This document shows, one piece after another, positions 25,993 to 35,593 of a stretch of 55,630 nucleotides of DNA; positions within the stretch are counted from its first letter, which is position 1; each line of letters opens with the position of its first letter. A model generated the notes under the pieces. It was not told where the DNA came from. It ran no database searches and saw only the letters and a program-made list of their open reading frames with translations. Position numbers and translations under genes: made by a program. Location of the stretch: assembly GCA_045541455.1 (NCBI GenBank), contig JAZQJA010000002.1, positions 1 through 55,630 on the forward strand. Direction: 5' to 3'. The DNA comes from RGIG9041 sp045541455. GTDB lineage: Bacteria; Bacillota; Clostridia; Oscillospirales; QAKW01.

Positions 25993-27015
25993 ATGAAAAC
26001 TATCACTTTTGCAGTGCCTTGCTATAATTCAGAGACATATATGGAAAAATGTATTAACTCACTGCTCACTGGCGGCAGTGATGTGGAAATAATTATTGTC
26101 AACGACGGTTCGACAGATAAAACAGCCGAAATTGCTGACAAATATGCTAGTCAATACCCTGATATTATAAAAGTAGTTCACAAAGAAAACGGCGGGCATG
26201 GTTCAGGCGTAAATGCCGGACTAAAACACGCCACCGGTGAATTTTTTAAAGTTATTGATTCTGATGATTGGGTAGACGAAAAAGCCTTACAGGCTGTTAT
26301 GACTGCTTTAAGAATGTTTATTGAATCGGATATTCCTGTAGATATGATGATTTCAAATTATGTTTACGAACATGTTGAAGACAATAAACAAAACCGAATA
26401 AATTATGTTGGTATTTTCCCACAAAACAAGGTGTTTGGTTGGGAGGAGATGTCTCATATTGACCCTCTCAGATATATAATAATGCATTCTGTTACACACA
26501 GAACAAAAATACTTCGTGATTGCGGTGTGAATTTACCCGAACATACTTTTTACGTTGATAACATTTTGTTATACCAACCTTTGCCTTTTGTCAAACGAAT
26601 GTATTATTTAAATGTCGATTTTTACAGATATTATATTGGCAGAGCAGACCAATCGGTAAATGAGCAAGTTATTACAAAAAGAATTGATCAGCAGTTAAAA
26701 GTTAATAATATTATGCTAGATATGCATAATATTAGCGAAATCAAAAAAGAATCTCCAAAACTTGCAAAATATATGACCTTTTATCTTTCAATTATATATA
26801 CAATCTCTACATCGGTAATTGCAATTGCCAACACAGAAGAGTACGATCGAAAAAGAGATGAACTTTGGAAGAAACTTAAGCGTAAAGATATACAGCTTTA
26901 CAGAAAAATACGTTATTTTTCAAAAGCTTTCTTTATGTCTTTGCCCGGAAAATTAGGAAAAAAGGTTACTGTAAGAATTTATCGAATAGCAAGAAAGGTG
27001 TATAAATTCAATTAG
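25993..27015 (+). CDS. family 2 glycosyltransferase
   Basis: The 340 residues have a GT-A fold: FAVPCYNSETYMEKCI at the start, IIIVNDGSTDKT for nucleotide binding, HGSGVNAGLKHATGE, and the metal-binding DSDDW at about residues 90-94. A C-terminal basic region (KLGKKVTVRIYRIARK) could contact the membrane surface, but no transmembrane helix is evident. It probably transfers a sugar to a cell-surface polymer or lipid. The PAP2 gene starts directly after its stop. Confidence 0.9.
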   Translation: MKTITFAVPCYNSETYMEKCINSLLTGGSDVEIIIVNDGSTDKTAEIADKYASQYPDIIKVVHKENGGHGSGVNAGLKHATGEFFKVIDSDDWVDEKALQAVMTALRMFIESDIPVDMMISNYVYEHVEDNKQNRINYVGIFPQNKVFGWEEMSHIDPLRYIIMHSVTHRTKILRDCGVNLPEHTFYVDNILLYQPLPFVKRMYYLNVDFYRYYIGRADQSVNEQVITKRIDQQLKVNNIMLDMHNISEIKKESPKLAKYMTFYLSIIYTISTSVIAIANTEEYDRKRDELWKKLKRKDIQLYRKIRYFSKAFFMSLPGKLGKKVTVRIYRIARKVYKFN

Positions 27016-27678
27016 ATGTTAAATAAAATCAAACTATTTATTTCTCGATATAAGCATGCATTTGCACTTATATACTTCTTATTTTATATGCCATGGTTTA
27101 CATTTTTAAACGGATGGACACCGACCAGAAATCCAACAGTTATATATTGTGGGCTTGATGATTTAATACCCTTTTGTGAATTGTTTGTAATTCCGTATTT
27201 CCTGTGGTTTGGATATATTGCTTTGGGTTATGTGTTTTTACTTTTAACATCACGCAAAGAGTTTTTAAGAATGTGCATTTTCCTTTACACAGGAATGACT
27301 ATATCTCTAATAATTTATTCAGTATTCCCCAACTGTCAACAGTTGCGTATTAACTATGAAGAACTAGGCAGACAGAATATATTAATTGATATGATATCAG
27401 CACTACAGTCTTATGACACTCCTTGCAATGTATTGCCTAGTATACACACTTTAAATTCTATAGGTATGCATATTGCAATCGCAAAATCTAATAATATAGT
27501 TAAACACAGAAATATTATCGTTTGGTCTTCATTTATACTTGCTGTATTAATAGTGCTATCTACAGTATTTGTAAAGCAACATTCTATACTTGATGTTTTT
27601 GCAGCACTTATATTATCAGTTCCGCTTTACTTTTTAGCGTATAAACCAAAGTTGAATTTTATTAAAGAGATGAACTAA
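27016..27678 (+). CDS. PAP2-superfamily membrane phosphatase
   Basis: The 220 residues contain about six hydrophobic segments and the C-terminal PAP2 motifs PSIHTLNS near 142 and KQHSILDVFAA near 188, which hold the catalytic histidines. The first motif (KxxxxxxRP) is poorly preserved, as in the inositol phosphotransferase-like branch. Substrate is likely a lipid phosphate. It abuts the glycosyltransferase gene and shares its promoter. Confidence 0.82.
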   Translation: MLNKIKLFISRYKHAFALIYFLFYMPWFTFLNGWTPTRNPTVIYCGLDDLIPFCELFVIPYFLWFGYIALGYVFLLLTSRKEFLRMCIFLYTGMTISLIIYSVFPNCQQLRINYEELGRQNILIDMISALQSYDTPCNVLPSIHTLNSIGMHIAIAKSNNIVKHRNIIVWSSFILAVLIVLSTVFVKQHSILDVFAALILSVPLYFLAYKPKLNFIKEMN

Positions 27679-27686
27679 TAAAAAAT

Positions 27687-27722
27687 CAATTACCCGCCCG
27701 TAAACACACGGACGGGTAATTG
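27687..27722. terminator. hairpin between the PAP2 and MFS genes
   Basis: CAATTACCCG and CGGGTAATTG with further CCGT/ACGG pairing form a long stem. No T-tract follows, so it may be a processing or weak termination site. Confidence 0.5.
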
Positions 27723-27744
27723 TATAATATAAAGGATGTGTATT

Positions 27745-29061
27745 ATGAAATTAAACTACAAAAGAACAATTTTAATAGGGTTTGCCTTTATGTCTATCTT
27801 GTCATTCTGGCAGTTTTATGACCAAGTTATACCCTATTTATTAGAATATGTATTTGGTGCCGGCACTTTTGCTGCAAATAGCATTATGGCAATAGATAAT
27901 GTACTGGCAATTTTTATGCTGCCGCTGTTTGGAAGAATTTCGGATAAAACCAACACAAAATTAGGCAAACGAACGCCATACATTTTGTTTGGTACTATAT
28001 GCGCTGTCATTTTAATGAACATCCTTGCAATTATGACACAACATGTTAACTTTTGGGGCTTTTTCATTGTGCTAATGCTATTGTTATTTGTAATGAGCAC
28101 ATATCGTTCTCCCGCTGTTGCTTATATGCCTGATGTTACACCAAAACGTCTTCGTTCAAAAGGTAATGCCATAATAAATCTTGTCGGTTATCTTGGTGGA
28201 ATATTTTCTACAATAGTTATGATGTTTATGCTTAAAAGTGAAAAAAACTCAGCCGGTGAAAGTGTATATTCTGCCGACCAATCTTTTACACCTGTTTTTG
28301 TAGTAATATCACTGTTTATGCTTATATCTGTAGCCATTATGGTAATATTTATTAAAGAAAACAAGGTTTTAAAAGAAACATCACCGCTTGTAAACGATAA
28401 TGAAGGCGAAGTTTTGGCTTCACCTAGCGGTAAAATTAAACTTCCAAGAGATGTCAAAATAAGTCTATACTTAATTCTTATCTCGGTATTTTTATGGTAT
28501 ATGTCTTACAACGCCGTTACAACGGCATTTTCTCGCTATTGTGTAAGCATCTGGGGTGTTGACCTCGGCGCGTCATCAAGTTACCTGCTTACCGCAACTA
28601 TTGTTGCTATTGCTTCCTTTGTTCCGCTTGGCTTTTTATCATCAAAACTTGGCCGTAAAAAGACTATACTAATAGGTGTTACAATGATGGCAGTTTGTTA
28701 CACTATAGCCTGTTTTATAAAAGAGCCATCAGCTATTATGTATGCAATATTCGGCATTGTCGGTATTGGATGGGCTGCTATTAATGTAAACTCTTTCCCT
28801 ATGGTAGTTGAAATGAGTTCAAGTTCAGATATTGGAAAATATACCGGTTACTATTATGCATTTTCAATGGCTGCACAAATACTGACACCATTGCTGTCCG
28901 GATTTATGATTGACAAAATGGGTCTTGGCTATGAAATATTGTTTCCTTACGCCGTTGTTTTCACAGTAATTGCTTTTATAACAATGACATTTGTAAAACA
29001 TGGTGATGTAAAACCTACTGAAAGAAAAAATATACTTGAAAGTTTTGATGTTGAGGATTAA
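27745..29061 (+). CDS. MFS transporter (SLC45/GPH-like sugar permease)
   Basis: The 438 residues make about 12 transmembrane helices. The first loop motif GRISDKTNTKLGKRTPYILFG (shown in part: SDKTNTKLGKRTPYI) and FWQFYDQVIPYLLE near the start resemble sucrose/maltose-type SLC45 and GPH cation symporters. The usual substrate class is a glycoside. I start at the ATG at 27745, with AAAGG nine bases upstream, rather than the ATG embedded in that site. GDPD follows after three bases. Confidence 0.85.
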   Translation: MKLNYKRTILIGFAFMSILSFWQFYDQVIPYLLEYVFGAGTFAANSIMAIDNVLAIFMLPLFGRISDKTNTKLGKRTPYILFGTICAVILMNILAIMTQHVNFWGFFIVLMLLLFVMSTYRSPAVAYMPDVTPKRLRSKGNAIINLVGYLGGIFSTIVMMFMLKSEKNSAGESVYSADQSFTPVFVVISLFMLISVAIMVIFIKENKVLKETSPLVNDNEGEVLASPSGKIKLPRDVKISLYLILISVFLWYMSYNAVTTAFSRYCVSIWGVDLGASSSYLLTATIVAIASFVPLGFLSSKLGRKKTILIGVTMMAVCYTIACFIKEPSAIMYAIFGIVGIGWAAINVNSFPMVVEMSSSSDIGKYTGYYYAFSMAAQILTPLLSGFMIDKMGLGYEILFPYAVVFTVIAFITMTFVKHGDVKPTERKNILESFDVED

Positions 29062-29064
29062 TAT

Positions 29065-29871
29065 ATGATTTGGCTATTTATTGTTATTACAGTATTATTA
29101 TTAATTTTGTTCTTACTTTGTCCCACCCTTCGCCAACACCCTGATAAAAAGCTGTGTAAAAACTTATATGTTGCTCACAGAGGTCTACACGATATTGAAA
29201 ATGGTATTCCCGAAAATTCACTTTTAGCTTATAAAAACGCGTTAGCTCACGGATATGCAATTGAGATTGACATACACATAACAAAAGACGGCAAAGTTGC
29301 AGTTTTTCACGATGACGACCTTAAAAGAATGTGTGGAGTTGACAAGAAAATTGAAGATTTGACCGAGAAAGAACTAAAGAAATACTTTTTGCTAGATACA
29401 AAAGAAAAAATACCTATGCTTGAAGAAGTTCTTGATATAGTCGATGGAAAAGTTTGTCTTGTAATTGAATTTAAATGTAACCAAAATAATTACAAACAAC
29501 TATGTATTGCAGCAAACGAGATTTTAAAGAACTATAAAGGTAAATATATTGTTCAATCGTTTAATCCTCTTGCGATGGGCTGGTATAAAAATAATCGTAA
29601 AGACATTTGCAGAGGTCAGTTATCATCTCACTTTATTAAGTCAAAAAATAAAGATTTGGTTAAAATACTAATTGGATATTTGCTGTTAAATGTAATATCA
29701 AGACCGGATTTTATATCATACAATCATAAATTCACAAATGTTTTACAACGTAGAATTTGCATAATGCTAGGCGCTATTTCTGCGGGATGGACATTCAGAA
29801 ACCAAAAAGAACTTGACAAACACAAAAATGAGTATCAAATATATATTTTTGAAGGATTTATTCCAAATTAA
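29065..29871 (+). CDS. glycerophosphodiester phosphodiesterase, membrane-anchored
   Basis: The 268 residues start with a hydrophobic anchor (about 2-19), then the GDPD TIM barrel: VAHRGLHD near 33, ENSLLAY, AIEIDIHITKDGKVAVFHDDDL, and IEFKCNQ. The catalytic His residues and the metal-binding Glu/Asp are all present. It releases glycerol-3-phosphate from glycerophosphodiesters or teichoic-type polymers. It lies three bases after the MFS gene; a terminator closes the operon. Confidence 0.9.
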   Translation: MIWLFIVITVLLLILFLLCPTLRQHPDKKLCKNLYVAHRGLHDIENGIPENSLLAYKNALAHGYAIEIDIHITKDGKVAVFHDDDLKRMCGVDKKIEDLTEKELKKYFLLDTKEKIPMLEEVLDIVDGKVCLVIEFKCNQNNYKQLCIAANEILKNYKGKYIVQSFNPLAMGWYKNNRKDICRGQLSSHFIKSKNKDLVKILIGYLLLNVISRPDFISYNHKFTNVLQRRICIMLGAISAGWTFRNQKELDKHKNEYQIYIFEGFIPN

Positions 29872-29897
29872 AAAAACCGCCAAAGGCGGTTTTTTTA
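29871..29897. terminator. bidirectional terminator between GDPD and mreB genes
   Basis: AAAAAACCGCC, AAA, GGCGGTTTTTT is a strong symmetric hairpin serving both convergent genes. Confidence 0.88.
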
Positions 29898-29898
29898 A

Positions 29899-30924
29899 TT
29901 AAAATCTTTTTCTTGATTTATTAAAGAATGATGTTTCGCTTTTTTCAAGTTTATCAATATAGTCAAGAGATTTGCCTGTACCGATTGCAACACACGAAAC
30001 AGCCTCATCAGCAACACGAGTAGGAATGCCAATTTTACTCTCAATTAATTTATCAAAACCTTTTATAAGAGCACCTCCACCTGTCATAACAATACCGTTT
30101 TGATAGATATCACCAACAAGTTCTGGAGGTGTACGCTCTAAAACACTGTGAAGTGTCTCAATTATGCTTACTGCACATTCTTGAAGCGGTTGCATAATTT
30201 CTTTTGAATCGATTTCAATTGATTTGGGAAGGCCTGTAAGAAGGCATCTGCCTTTAATAGTCATTTTTTCAACAGATGACTGTTTGTAAACGCAGCCGAT
30301 TTCTTGCTTTATATTTTCAGCAGTACGCTCACCTATAAGAACATTGTAAACACGTTTTACATATTTGACAATAGATTCATCAAATTTGTCGCCTGCCATT
30401 TTAATTGAGTCAGACAAAACAACTTCGCCAAGCGATAAAACTGCTATATCAGTAGTACCGCCACCAATATCTACAACAATATTACCATTAGGTTTTAAAA
30501 TATCAATGCCTGCACCAATTGCTGCAGCTTTTGGTTCTTCAATAAGACCTACATATTTAGCACCTGCATTTCTTGCTGCTTCTTCTACAGCCATTTCCTC
30601 AACCTCTGTAACACCTGAAGGAACGCAAATAATTACACGGGGTTTGAAAAATGATGATTTTACAACACGAGAAAGAAAATACTTGATCATTTTCTCTGTT
30701 GTTTCATAATCTGAAATAACACCGTCGCGCAATGGACGAATAGCGACAATATTACCCGGTGTTCTGCCGACCATTTTTCTCGCCTCTTCACCAACAGCCA
30801 ATACTTTATTTGTATTTTTATCAATAGCCACAACACTTGGCTCTTTTAAAACAATACCTTTACCTTTTACATACACCAAAACGGTGGCTGTACCAAGGTC
30901 TATTCCTACGTCCTGTCCTATCAT
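29899..30924 (-). CDS. mreB: rod shape-determining protein MreB/Mbl
   Basis: The 341 residues are a bacterial actin: IDLGTATVLVYVKGKGIVLKEPS-type N-terminus (phosphate 1), GRTPGNIVAIRPLRDGVI, VDIGGGTTDIAVLS (phosphate 2), GERTAENIK, and MTGGGALIKG (adenosine). It guides cell-wall elongation at the inner membrane. The gene is not next to mreC/mreD, which suggests the Mbl or MreBH-type paralogue. AAGGAG precedes the ATG. Confidence 0.95.
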   Translation of the reverse strand: MIGQDVGIDLGTATVLVYVKGKGIVLKEPSVVAIDKNTNKVLAVGEEARKMVGRTPGNIVAIRPLRDGVISDYETTEKMIKYFLSRVVKSSFFKPRVIICVPSGVTEVEEMAVEEAARNAGAKYVGLIEEPKAAAIGAGIDILKPNGNIVVDIGGGTTDIAVLSLGEVVLSDSIKMAGDKFDESIVKYVKRVYNVLIGERTAENIKQEIGCVYKQSSVEKMTIKGRCLLTGLPKSIEIDSKEIMQPLQECAVSIIETLHSVLERTPPELVGDIYQNGIVMTGGGALIKGFDKLIESKIGIPTRVADEAVSCVAIGTGKSLDYIDKLEKSETSFFNKSRKRF

Positions 30925-30981
30925 TTTATTTCTCCTTAAATTGATAAAAAGTATTATAACACACTAATCGTTATTATTCAA

Positions 30982-31647
30982 TTATTTTTTACAAGTAATA
31001 GCAAAAGTTGCACAATATACAGCTTTTGCACCGCCTTTTTTAAGCATTAGTGCACACTCACTGAGAGTTGAACCGGTAGTCATTATATCATCAATAAGTA
31101 AAACTGTTTTTGAGGTTATATCATACTTTGTATAAAACTTATTATGAACATTCTTTCGTCTGTCTTTACGGCTAAGTCGTTTTTGCGTTTTCATTCCTAA
31201 ACGCTTATACAGTAATTGTTGTTCATTAACACCGAGTTTACTTGCTATGTGGCAAGCAATCACCTTTGACTGATTATATCCCCGTGCAAGTACTTTTGTA
31301 GGAAACATCGGCACATGTGTTACAACATCAAATTTTATATCAGCATAATGTAAATTAATTGCTTCTAACATTTGCTGAGCCATAAAAACACATAATTGTG
31401 GTTTAGAATGATATTTCATTCTCGTTACAAGGGTTTTAACAACTCCCTCATATCTATAAACCGATATATTTCGTTTAAAAGCAAAATCACCCACCTTACA
31501 AGTACACATTGTAATTTCATTACCGCAATATTGACAGATGGTGTTTTGGATTTTTGGAAGTTTAGTACGGCACGTACTACATACTGACATGTTGTCCGGA
31601 AGAACTTGTCCGCAATATATACAAGTGTTTGGAAAAATATATGACAT
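30982..31647 (-). CDS. comFC: ComFC-type phosphoribosyltransferase-fold protein
   Basis: The 221 residues begin with a zinc ribbon (CIYCGQ, CSTC, CQYCGNEITMC) and end with a PRTase core whose PRPP-loop motif is VLLIDDIMTTGSTLSE near 185. ComFC is required for DNA uptake in competent Firmicutes and acts with ComFA, which is not in this window. It lies one base after recD2, so a DNA-metabolism operon is likely. Confidence 0.9.
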   Translation of the reverse strand: MSYIFPNTCIYCGQVLPDNMSVCSTCRTKLPKIQNTICQYCGNEITMCTCKVGDFAFKRNISVYRYEGVVKTLVTRMKYHSKPQLCVFMAQQMLEAINLHYADIKFDVVTHVPMFPTKVLARGYNQSKVIACHIASKLGVNEQQLLYKRLGMKTQKRLSRKDRRKNVHNKFYTKYDITSKTVLLIDDIMTTGSTLSECALMLKKGGAKAVYCATFAITCKK

Positions 31648-31648
31648 A

Positions 31649-33862
31649 TTACTCTTTTTCTAAATTATTAAAATGTTTTGTAAGCATATACTTAAAACCG
31701 GAATATCTACTTGTATGCTTATTATTATCGACCATTTTTTCTATTACTTGCTCATTACCAACGATAATTAAAACTTGTTTTGCGCGGGTAACTGCAGTAT
31801 AAAGTAAATTTCGGTACTGCAAAAGTGGTGTAATATCAGATACCACAAGAACAACTATATCGAATTCAGAACCTTGGCTTTTATGAACAGTCACGGCATA
31901 CGCTTGTTCAAGTTGGTCTATGTCAGAAAAATCATAAAATGCGGTTCTGTCATCAAAGGCAACGCAAAGTTGTTTTTGTCTGGCATCAATGCTTTCGATT
32001 ACACCGATATCGCCGTTATACACGCCCATTTCATATAAACCGTTTTTACGGCGGCAGGTTATATCATAATTATTTTTAACTTGCATAACCTTATCACCAA
32101 CACGATAACTGCGATTTTTTACGGTGACTTCTGTTTTATCCGGAGAAGGCTTATTAACAAGTTCTCTTAAACGCTCATTTATTGCTTGTGTTCCCGTTTG
32201 TGTCTTTTTGGTAGGAATTATAACCTGAATGCCATCTAATACGTTTTTGCCGTATTTTTGAGGTATTCTATCAGATACTAACGCGCAAACGGCATCAGAA
32301 ACACTATCGGCGGTAGATTTTTTAATAAAAAAGAAATCATCACTATTTTCAAGCAGAGGATATTCACCACGGTTTATACGGTGAGCATTTGTAATGATTT
32401 TACTTTTCGTTGCTTGACGAAAAATTTCATTCAAAAATACAGTGCTTATTTTTCCTGAACGTATTATATCACAGAAAACATTACCGGGACCGACACTTGG
32501 AAGCTGGTCAGAATCACCTACCATTATAAGCCGCGCAGTAACAGGTATTGCGCGAAGCAATGCTTCAAATAACCTAATATCAACCATTGACATTTCGTCG
32601 ATAATTATGACATCTGTCTTTATTGGGTTTTGCTCATTTTTGACAAAAGCATTTTCTTTTGCCATTTCAACCTCGAGCAATCGATGAATGGTTTTTGCTT
32701 CTTTCCCACAAACATCACTCATATGTTTTGCAGCTCTGCCTGTAGGCGCACATAAAGTCACATTAAACCCAACATATTCAAAAAGTTTTATGATTCCGTT
32801 TAAGGTAGTTGTTTTACCGGTACCGGGGCCACCGGTAAGCACCATAACCTTATTTTCAACAGCCATTTTTATGGCTGTACGCTGATTTTTTGCATAAGTA
32901 ATATTCAACTTTTGCTGTAAAAGATCTATATGTTTATCAATGTCCTTAATATCATTTTTAACTGTACCGACAATTTCAAACAGTTTTTTAGCGCAGTAAT
33001 TTTCAGCAATAAAATACGCAGGAAGATAAAGAGCGGTTATATTACCTATTTTAACAGAAAAAAGTTTCGCTTGTGCCAGCATTTTATCGATCTGTAAAAC
33101 AGCATCATCGACACTGACACCTGTATTTAGAGCTGCAATTTCCGCAACCTTTGTATCTGGCAAAAATGTATGGCCGTTAGTAAGATTATGTGCGATAATA
33201 TATTTGATAAAATAGTGTAAACGCATTTCACAGTCTGGCTCGAAACCATTTTCAAGAGCTATTTTATCAGCTGCCAAAAAACTAAAATCCTCAACCTCTT
33301 CCCAAAGTTTATACGGTTCTCGATTAATTATATCAAGAGAAAATCCACCAAATTTTTTATAAATTTTAACCGCAACAGACGGAGAAATTTTATATTCTGA
33401 CAGTTGCATCATAATATCGCGAATACCAAGCGTAGTTTTAAATGAATCGGACATTATTCGGGCTTTATCTTGAGAAATACCTTTAATACGCGTGAGTTTA
33501 TCCGGTTCGTATTCAAGTACAAAGAAAGTATCTTCTTTAAAAGTATCTACAATTTTATTTGCAGTTGCAGGACCAATGCCTTTTACTACACCACTTGCAA
33601 GAAATTTGAGAACATTTTCAAGTTCATAAGGGAAATTTTTTTCTATTTCTTCACAGACAAACTGCCTTCCGTAAGCCGAATGATCCTTCCACTCACCCGA
33701 AGCCATAATAGCTTCACCAGCGTAAAGAGGCGCACAAGTTGCAACGGCGGTATGCAATATACCGTCGCAATTGACAGAAAACACACGATAACCGGTGTCA
33801 TCATTTTCAAATATTACTTCTTCAACTACGCCCTCTAGCACAGTTTGTTCAAAATCCGTCAT
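31649..33862 (-). CDS. recD2: RecD2-type ATP-dependent DNA helicase
   Basis: This 737-residue 5'-3' helicase has the RecD2-specific N-terminal OB-like and helix-hairpin-helix region (GVVKGIGPATANKIVDTF near 90), Walker A TGGPGTGKTTTLNG near 345, DEMSMVD, GDSDQLPSVGPG and the SF1 motif AVTVHKSQGSEFD near the C-terminus. It acts in repair without RecBC. The ATG at 33862 follows GGAGG; an earlier upstream frame extension is not needed. Confidence 0.95.
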   Translation of the reverse strand: MTDFEQTVLEGVVEEVIFENDDTGYRVFSVNCDGILHTAVATCAPLYAGEAIMASGEWKDHSAYGRQFVCEEIEKNFPYELENVLKFLASGVVKGIGPATANKIVDTFKEDTFFVLEYEPDKLTRIKGISQDKARIMSDSFKTTLGIRDIMMQLSEYKISPSVAVKIYKKFGGFSLDIINREPYKLWEEVEDFSFLAADKIALENGFEPDCEMRLHYFIKYIIAHNLTNGHTFLPDTKVAEIAALNTGVSVDDAVLQIDKMLAQAKLFSVKIGNITALYLPAYFIAENYCAKKLFEIVGTVKNDIKDIDKHIDLLQQKLNITYAKNQRTAIKMAVENKVMVLTGGPGTGKTTTLNGIIKLFEYVGFNVTLCAPTGRAAKHMSDVCGKEAKTIHRLLEVEMAKENAFVKNEQNPIKTDVIIIDEMSMVDIRLFEALLRAIPVTARLIMVGDSDQLPSVGPGNVFCDIIRSGKISTVFLNEIFRQATKSKIITNAHRINRGEYPLLENSDDFFFIKKSTADSVSDAVCALVSDRIPQKYGKNVLDGIQVIIPTKKTQTGTQAINERLRELVNKPSPDKTEVTVKNRSYRVGDKVMQVKNNYDITCRRKNGLYEMGVYNGDIGVIESIDARQKQLCVAFDDRTAFYDFSDIDQLEQAYAVTVHKSQGSEFDIVVLVVSDITPLLQYRNLLYTAVTRAKQVLIIVGNEQVIEKMVDNNKHTSRYSGFKYMLTKHFNNLEKE

Positions 33863-33897
33863 TTTGCCTCCAATTACGATATTATTTAAATATTGTA

Positions 33898-34227
33898 TCA
33901 CATATCACGCGGTTTTTCTACACTAATATTTTCATTTTCAAGGCAAAATGTATGTATTTGTTGATACGTGAATTCATCAAGCCCTAAATCGCGAACTACA
34001 ACGCGTGTTTCCAAATTTTTATATGTAATTCGCTCAGCTTGTAGCATTAGAGTGTTTAACAAAAAAGAAATATCGTCAATATGTCCGGTAAGGTCGACAA
34101 CCAACGAAAGATTTTTAATGTTTTTATATCTTGCTGTTGAAATAGTTTCAAGCATACTTAAAATACACTCAAAAAAACCAATCACTGCGAAGAAAGATAA
34201 AATTATAACCATTATTGTTTTAAACAT
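33898..34227 (-). CDS. small membrane-anchored protein of unknown function
   Basis: The 109 residues have one N-terminal hydrophobic helix (about 3-28) and a soluble C-terminal part with LSLVVDLTGHIDDISFLLNTL and a conserved-looking ETRVVVRDLGLDEFTYQ. I do not recognise the family. The ATG at 34227 has GAGGTG upstream, and that ribosome site is the 3' arm of the hairpin following metK. It may be co-expressed with recD2, which starts 35 bases later. Confidence 0.65.
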   Translation of the reverse strand: MFKTIMVIILSFFAVIGFFECILSMLETISTARYKNIKNLSLVVDLTGHIDDISFLLNTLMLQAERITYKNLETRVVVRDLGLDEFTYQQIHTFCLENENISVEKPRDM

Positions 34228-34233
34228 AAAAAT

Positions 34234-34263
34234 CACCTCACAGCCATTTTATGCTGTGAGGTG
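34234..34263 (-). terminator. hairpin after metK overlapping the next gene's ribosome site
   Basis: CACCTCACAGC, eight bases, GCTGTGAGGTG is a perfect 11-bp stem followed on the minus strand by ATTTTTA. It looks like an intrinsic terminator for metK, but its 3' arm holds the GAGGTG of the downstream gene. Confidence 0.75.
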
Positions 34264-34278
34264 AAATATGGTTAAAAT

Positions 34279-35436
34279 TTAAAAACTATCTATATATGAC
34301 TTAATTTCAGCAGCTAAAGAGGTATCTTCCCACGGTACATTAAGTTCTTCCCTACCCATATGGCCAAACGATGAAAGATCTGTATATATAGGACGGCAAA
34401 GATTAAAATTATTTATTATAGCTACAGGACGAAGGTCAAAGAATTTATTTACAACAGAATTTATAATATCCATTGAAACTTTTTCGGTACCGAAAGTTTC
34501 GACAAACACTGAAACGGGATGAGCAACACCGATTGCATAAGCAATTTGTACTTCACACTTATCTGCAACACCTGCAGCTACAAGGTTTTTGGCTACATAC
34601 CGAGCAGCATACGCAGCACTTCTGTCAACCTTTGTCGGATCTTTACCCGAAAAAGCACCACCACCGTGACGACCGACACCGCCATAAGTATCAACAATAA
34701 TTTTTCTACCGGTAAGACCGCTGTCACCGACCGGACCGCCAATAACAAAACGGCCTGTGGGGTTTATATAGCATTTCAGGTTTTCATCAACAAGGTGAGA
34801 AGGTAAAATTGCATCAATAACAAATTTTTTGATATCTTTACGGATTGTTTCCAGAGAGACATCATCGCTATGCTGTGTTGAAACAACTACAGTATCTATT
34901 CTTTTTAGAACACCATCATGATATTCCGCAGTAACCTGTGTTTTACCATCGGGACGAAGGTAAGGCAAAGTGCCATCGCGACGTACAGTAGATAACTGTT
35001 TTGCAAGTTTATGAGATAATGATGCAGTTATAGGCATAAGTTCAGGTGTATCATTACAAGCATAACCGAACATCATACCCTGATCACCCGCACCGATTTC
35101 ATTTTCTTTATTAACGCCCATAGCAATATCCGGTGACTGTTTATCAATTGAAACTAAAACCGCGCAAGTATTACCATCAAATCCATATTCTGATTTATCA
35201 TACCCTGTTTCACATATTGCACGACGTGCAATAGCGGCATAATCTACATTAGCAGTTGTTGTAATTTCACCCATTATGTGAACAACACCGGTTGTAACAG
35301 TAGTTTCACAAGCGACATGGGCATTTTTATCCTCAGCCAAAATTGCGTCAAGTATTGAATCTGAAACACGGTCACAAATTTTATCAGGATGTCCTTCTGT
35401 AACAGATTCAGATGTAAAATGGTTAATTATAGGCAT
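34279..35436 (-). CDS. metK: S-adenosylmethionine synthetase
   Basis: MetK makes SAM from methionine and ATP. The 385 residues have the N-terminal FTSESVTEGHPDKICD block with catalytic His, GAGDQGMMFGYA near 117, and the phosphate-binding GGGAFSGKDPTKVDRSAAY near 258. Length is normal. It is preceded by a complete SAM-I riboswitch with its terminator, so it is switched off by its own product. Confidence 0.98.
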   Translation of the reverse strand: MPIINHFTSESVTEGHPDKICDRVSDSILDAILAEDKNAHVACETTVTTGVVHIMGEITTTANVDYAAIARRAICETGYDKSEYGFDGNTCAVLVSIDKQSPDIAMGVNKENEIGAGDQGMMFGYACNDTPELMPITASLSHKLAKQLSTVRRDGTLPYLRPDGKTQVTAEYHDGVLKRIDTVVVSTQHSDDVSLETIRKDIKKFVIDAILPSHLVDENLKCYINPTGRFVIGGPVGDSGLTGRKIIVDTYGGVGRHGGGAFSGKDPTKVDRSAAYAARYVAKNLVAAGVADKCEVQIAYAIGVAHPVSVFVETFGTEKVSMDIINSVVNKFFDLRPVAIINNFNLCRPIYTDLSSFGHMGREELNVPWEDTSLAAEIKSYIDSF

Positions 35437-35460
35437 AAGATTTTCCTTTCATAATTAAAA

Positions 35461-35486
35461 AGTCCGCTTTTATACAAGAGCGGACT
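35461..35486 (-). terminator. riboswitch-controlled terminator of metK
   Basis: AGTCCGCT and AGCGGACT form the stem; TTTTTAATT follows on the minus strand, just before the metK ribosome site. The 5' arm can alternatively pair with riboswitch sequence, giving the off-switch. Confidence 0.85.
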
Positions 35487-35487
35487 G

Positions 35488-35573
35488 GTAGTTTATCTAT
35501 CAGGAATTAACACCTTACAAATGCAGGTTGTCGGGCTTCATAGGGCCTGTCCCTCCGCCGCTCTTGATAAAAC
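35488..35573 (-). ncRNA. SAM-I (S-box) riboswitch upstream of metK
   Basis: Read on the minus strand, the element shows the S-box core: ATCAAGAGCGGCGGAGGGA, then GGCCCTATGAAGCC, CGACAACCTGC and GGTGTTAATTCC, in the right order and spacing, closed by a TTTATC/GATAAA P1 helix. It senses SAM and stabilises the downstream terminator when SAM is high. Together with the promoter and terminator it forms a full transcription-attenuation leader. Confidence 0.95.
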
Positions 35574-35593
35574 AATATTCTATTAACTTTGAC

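Noticed and set aside
34473..34806. Two plus-strand frames opposite metK
   Set aside because: Low-complexity His/Thr/Gln-rich translations antisense to metK; judged to be shadows.
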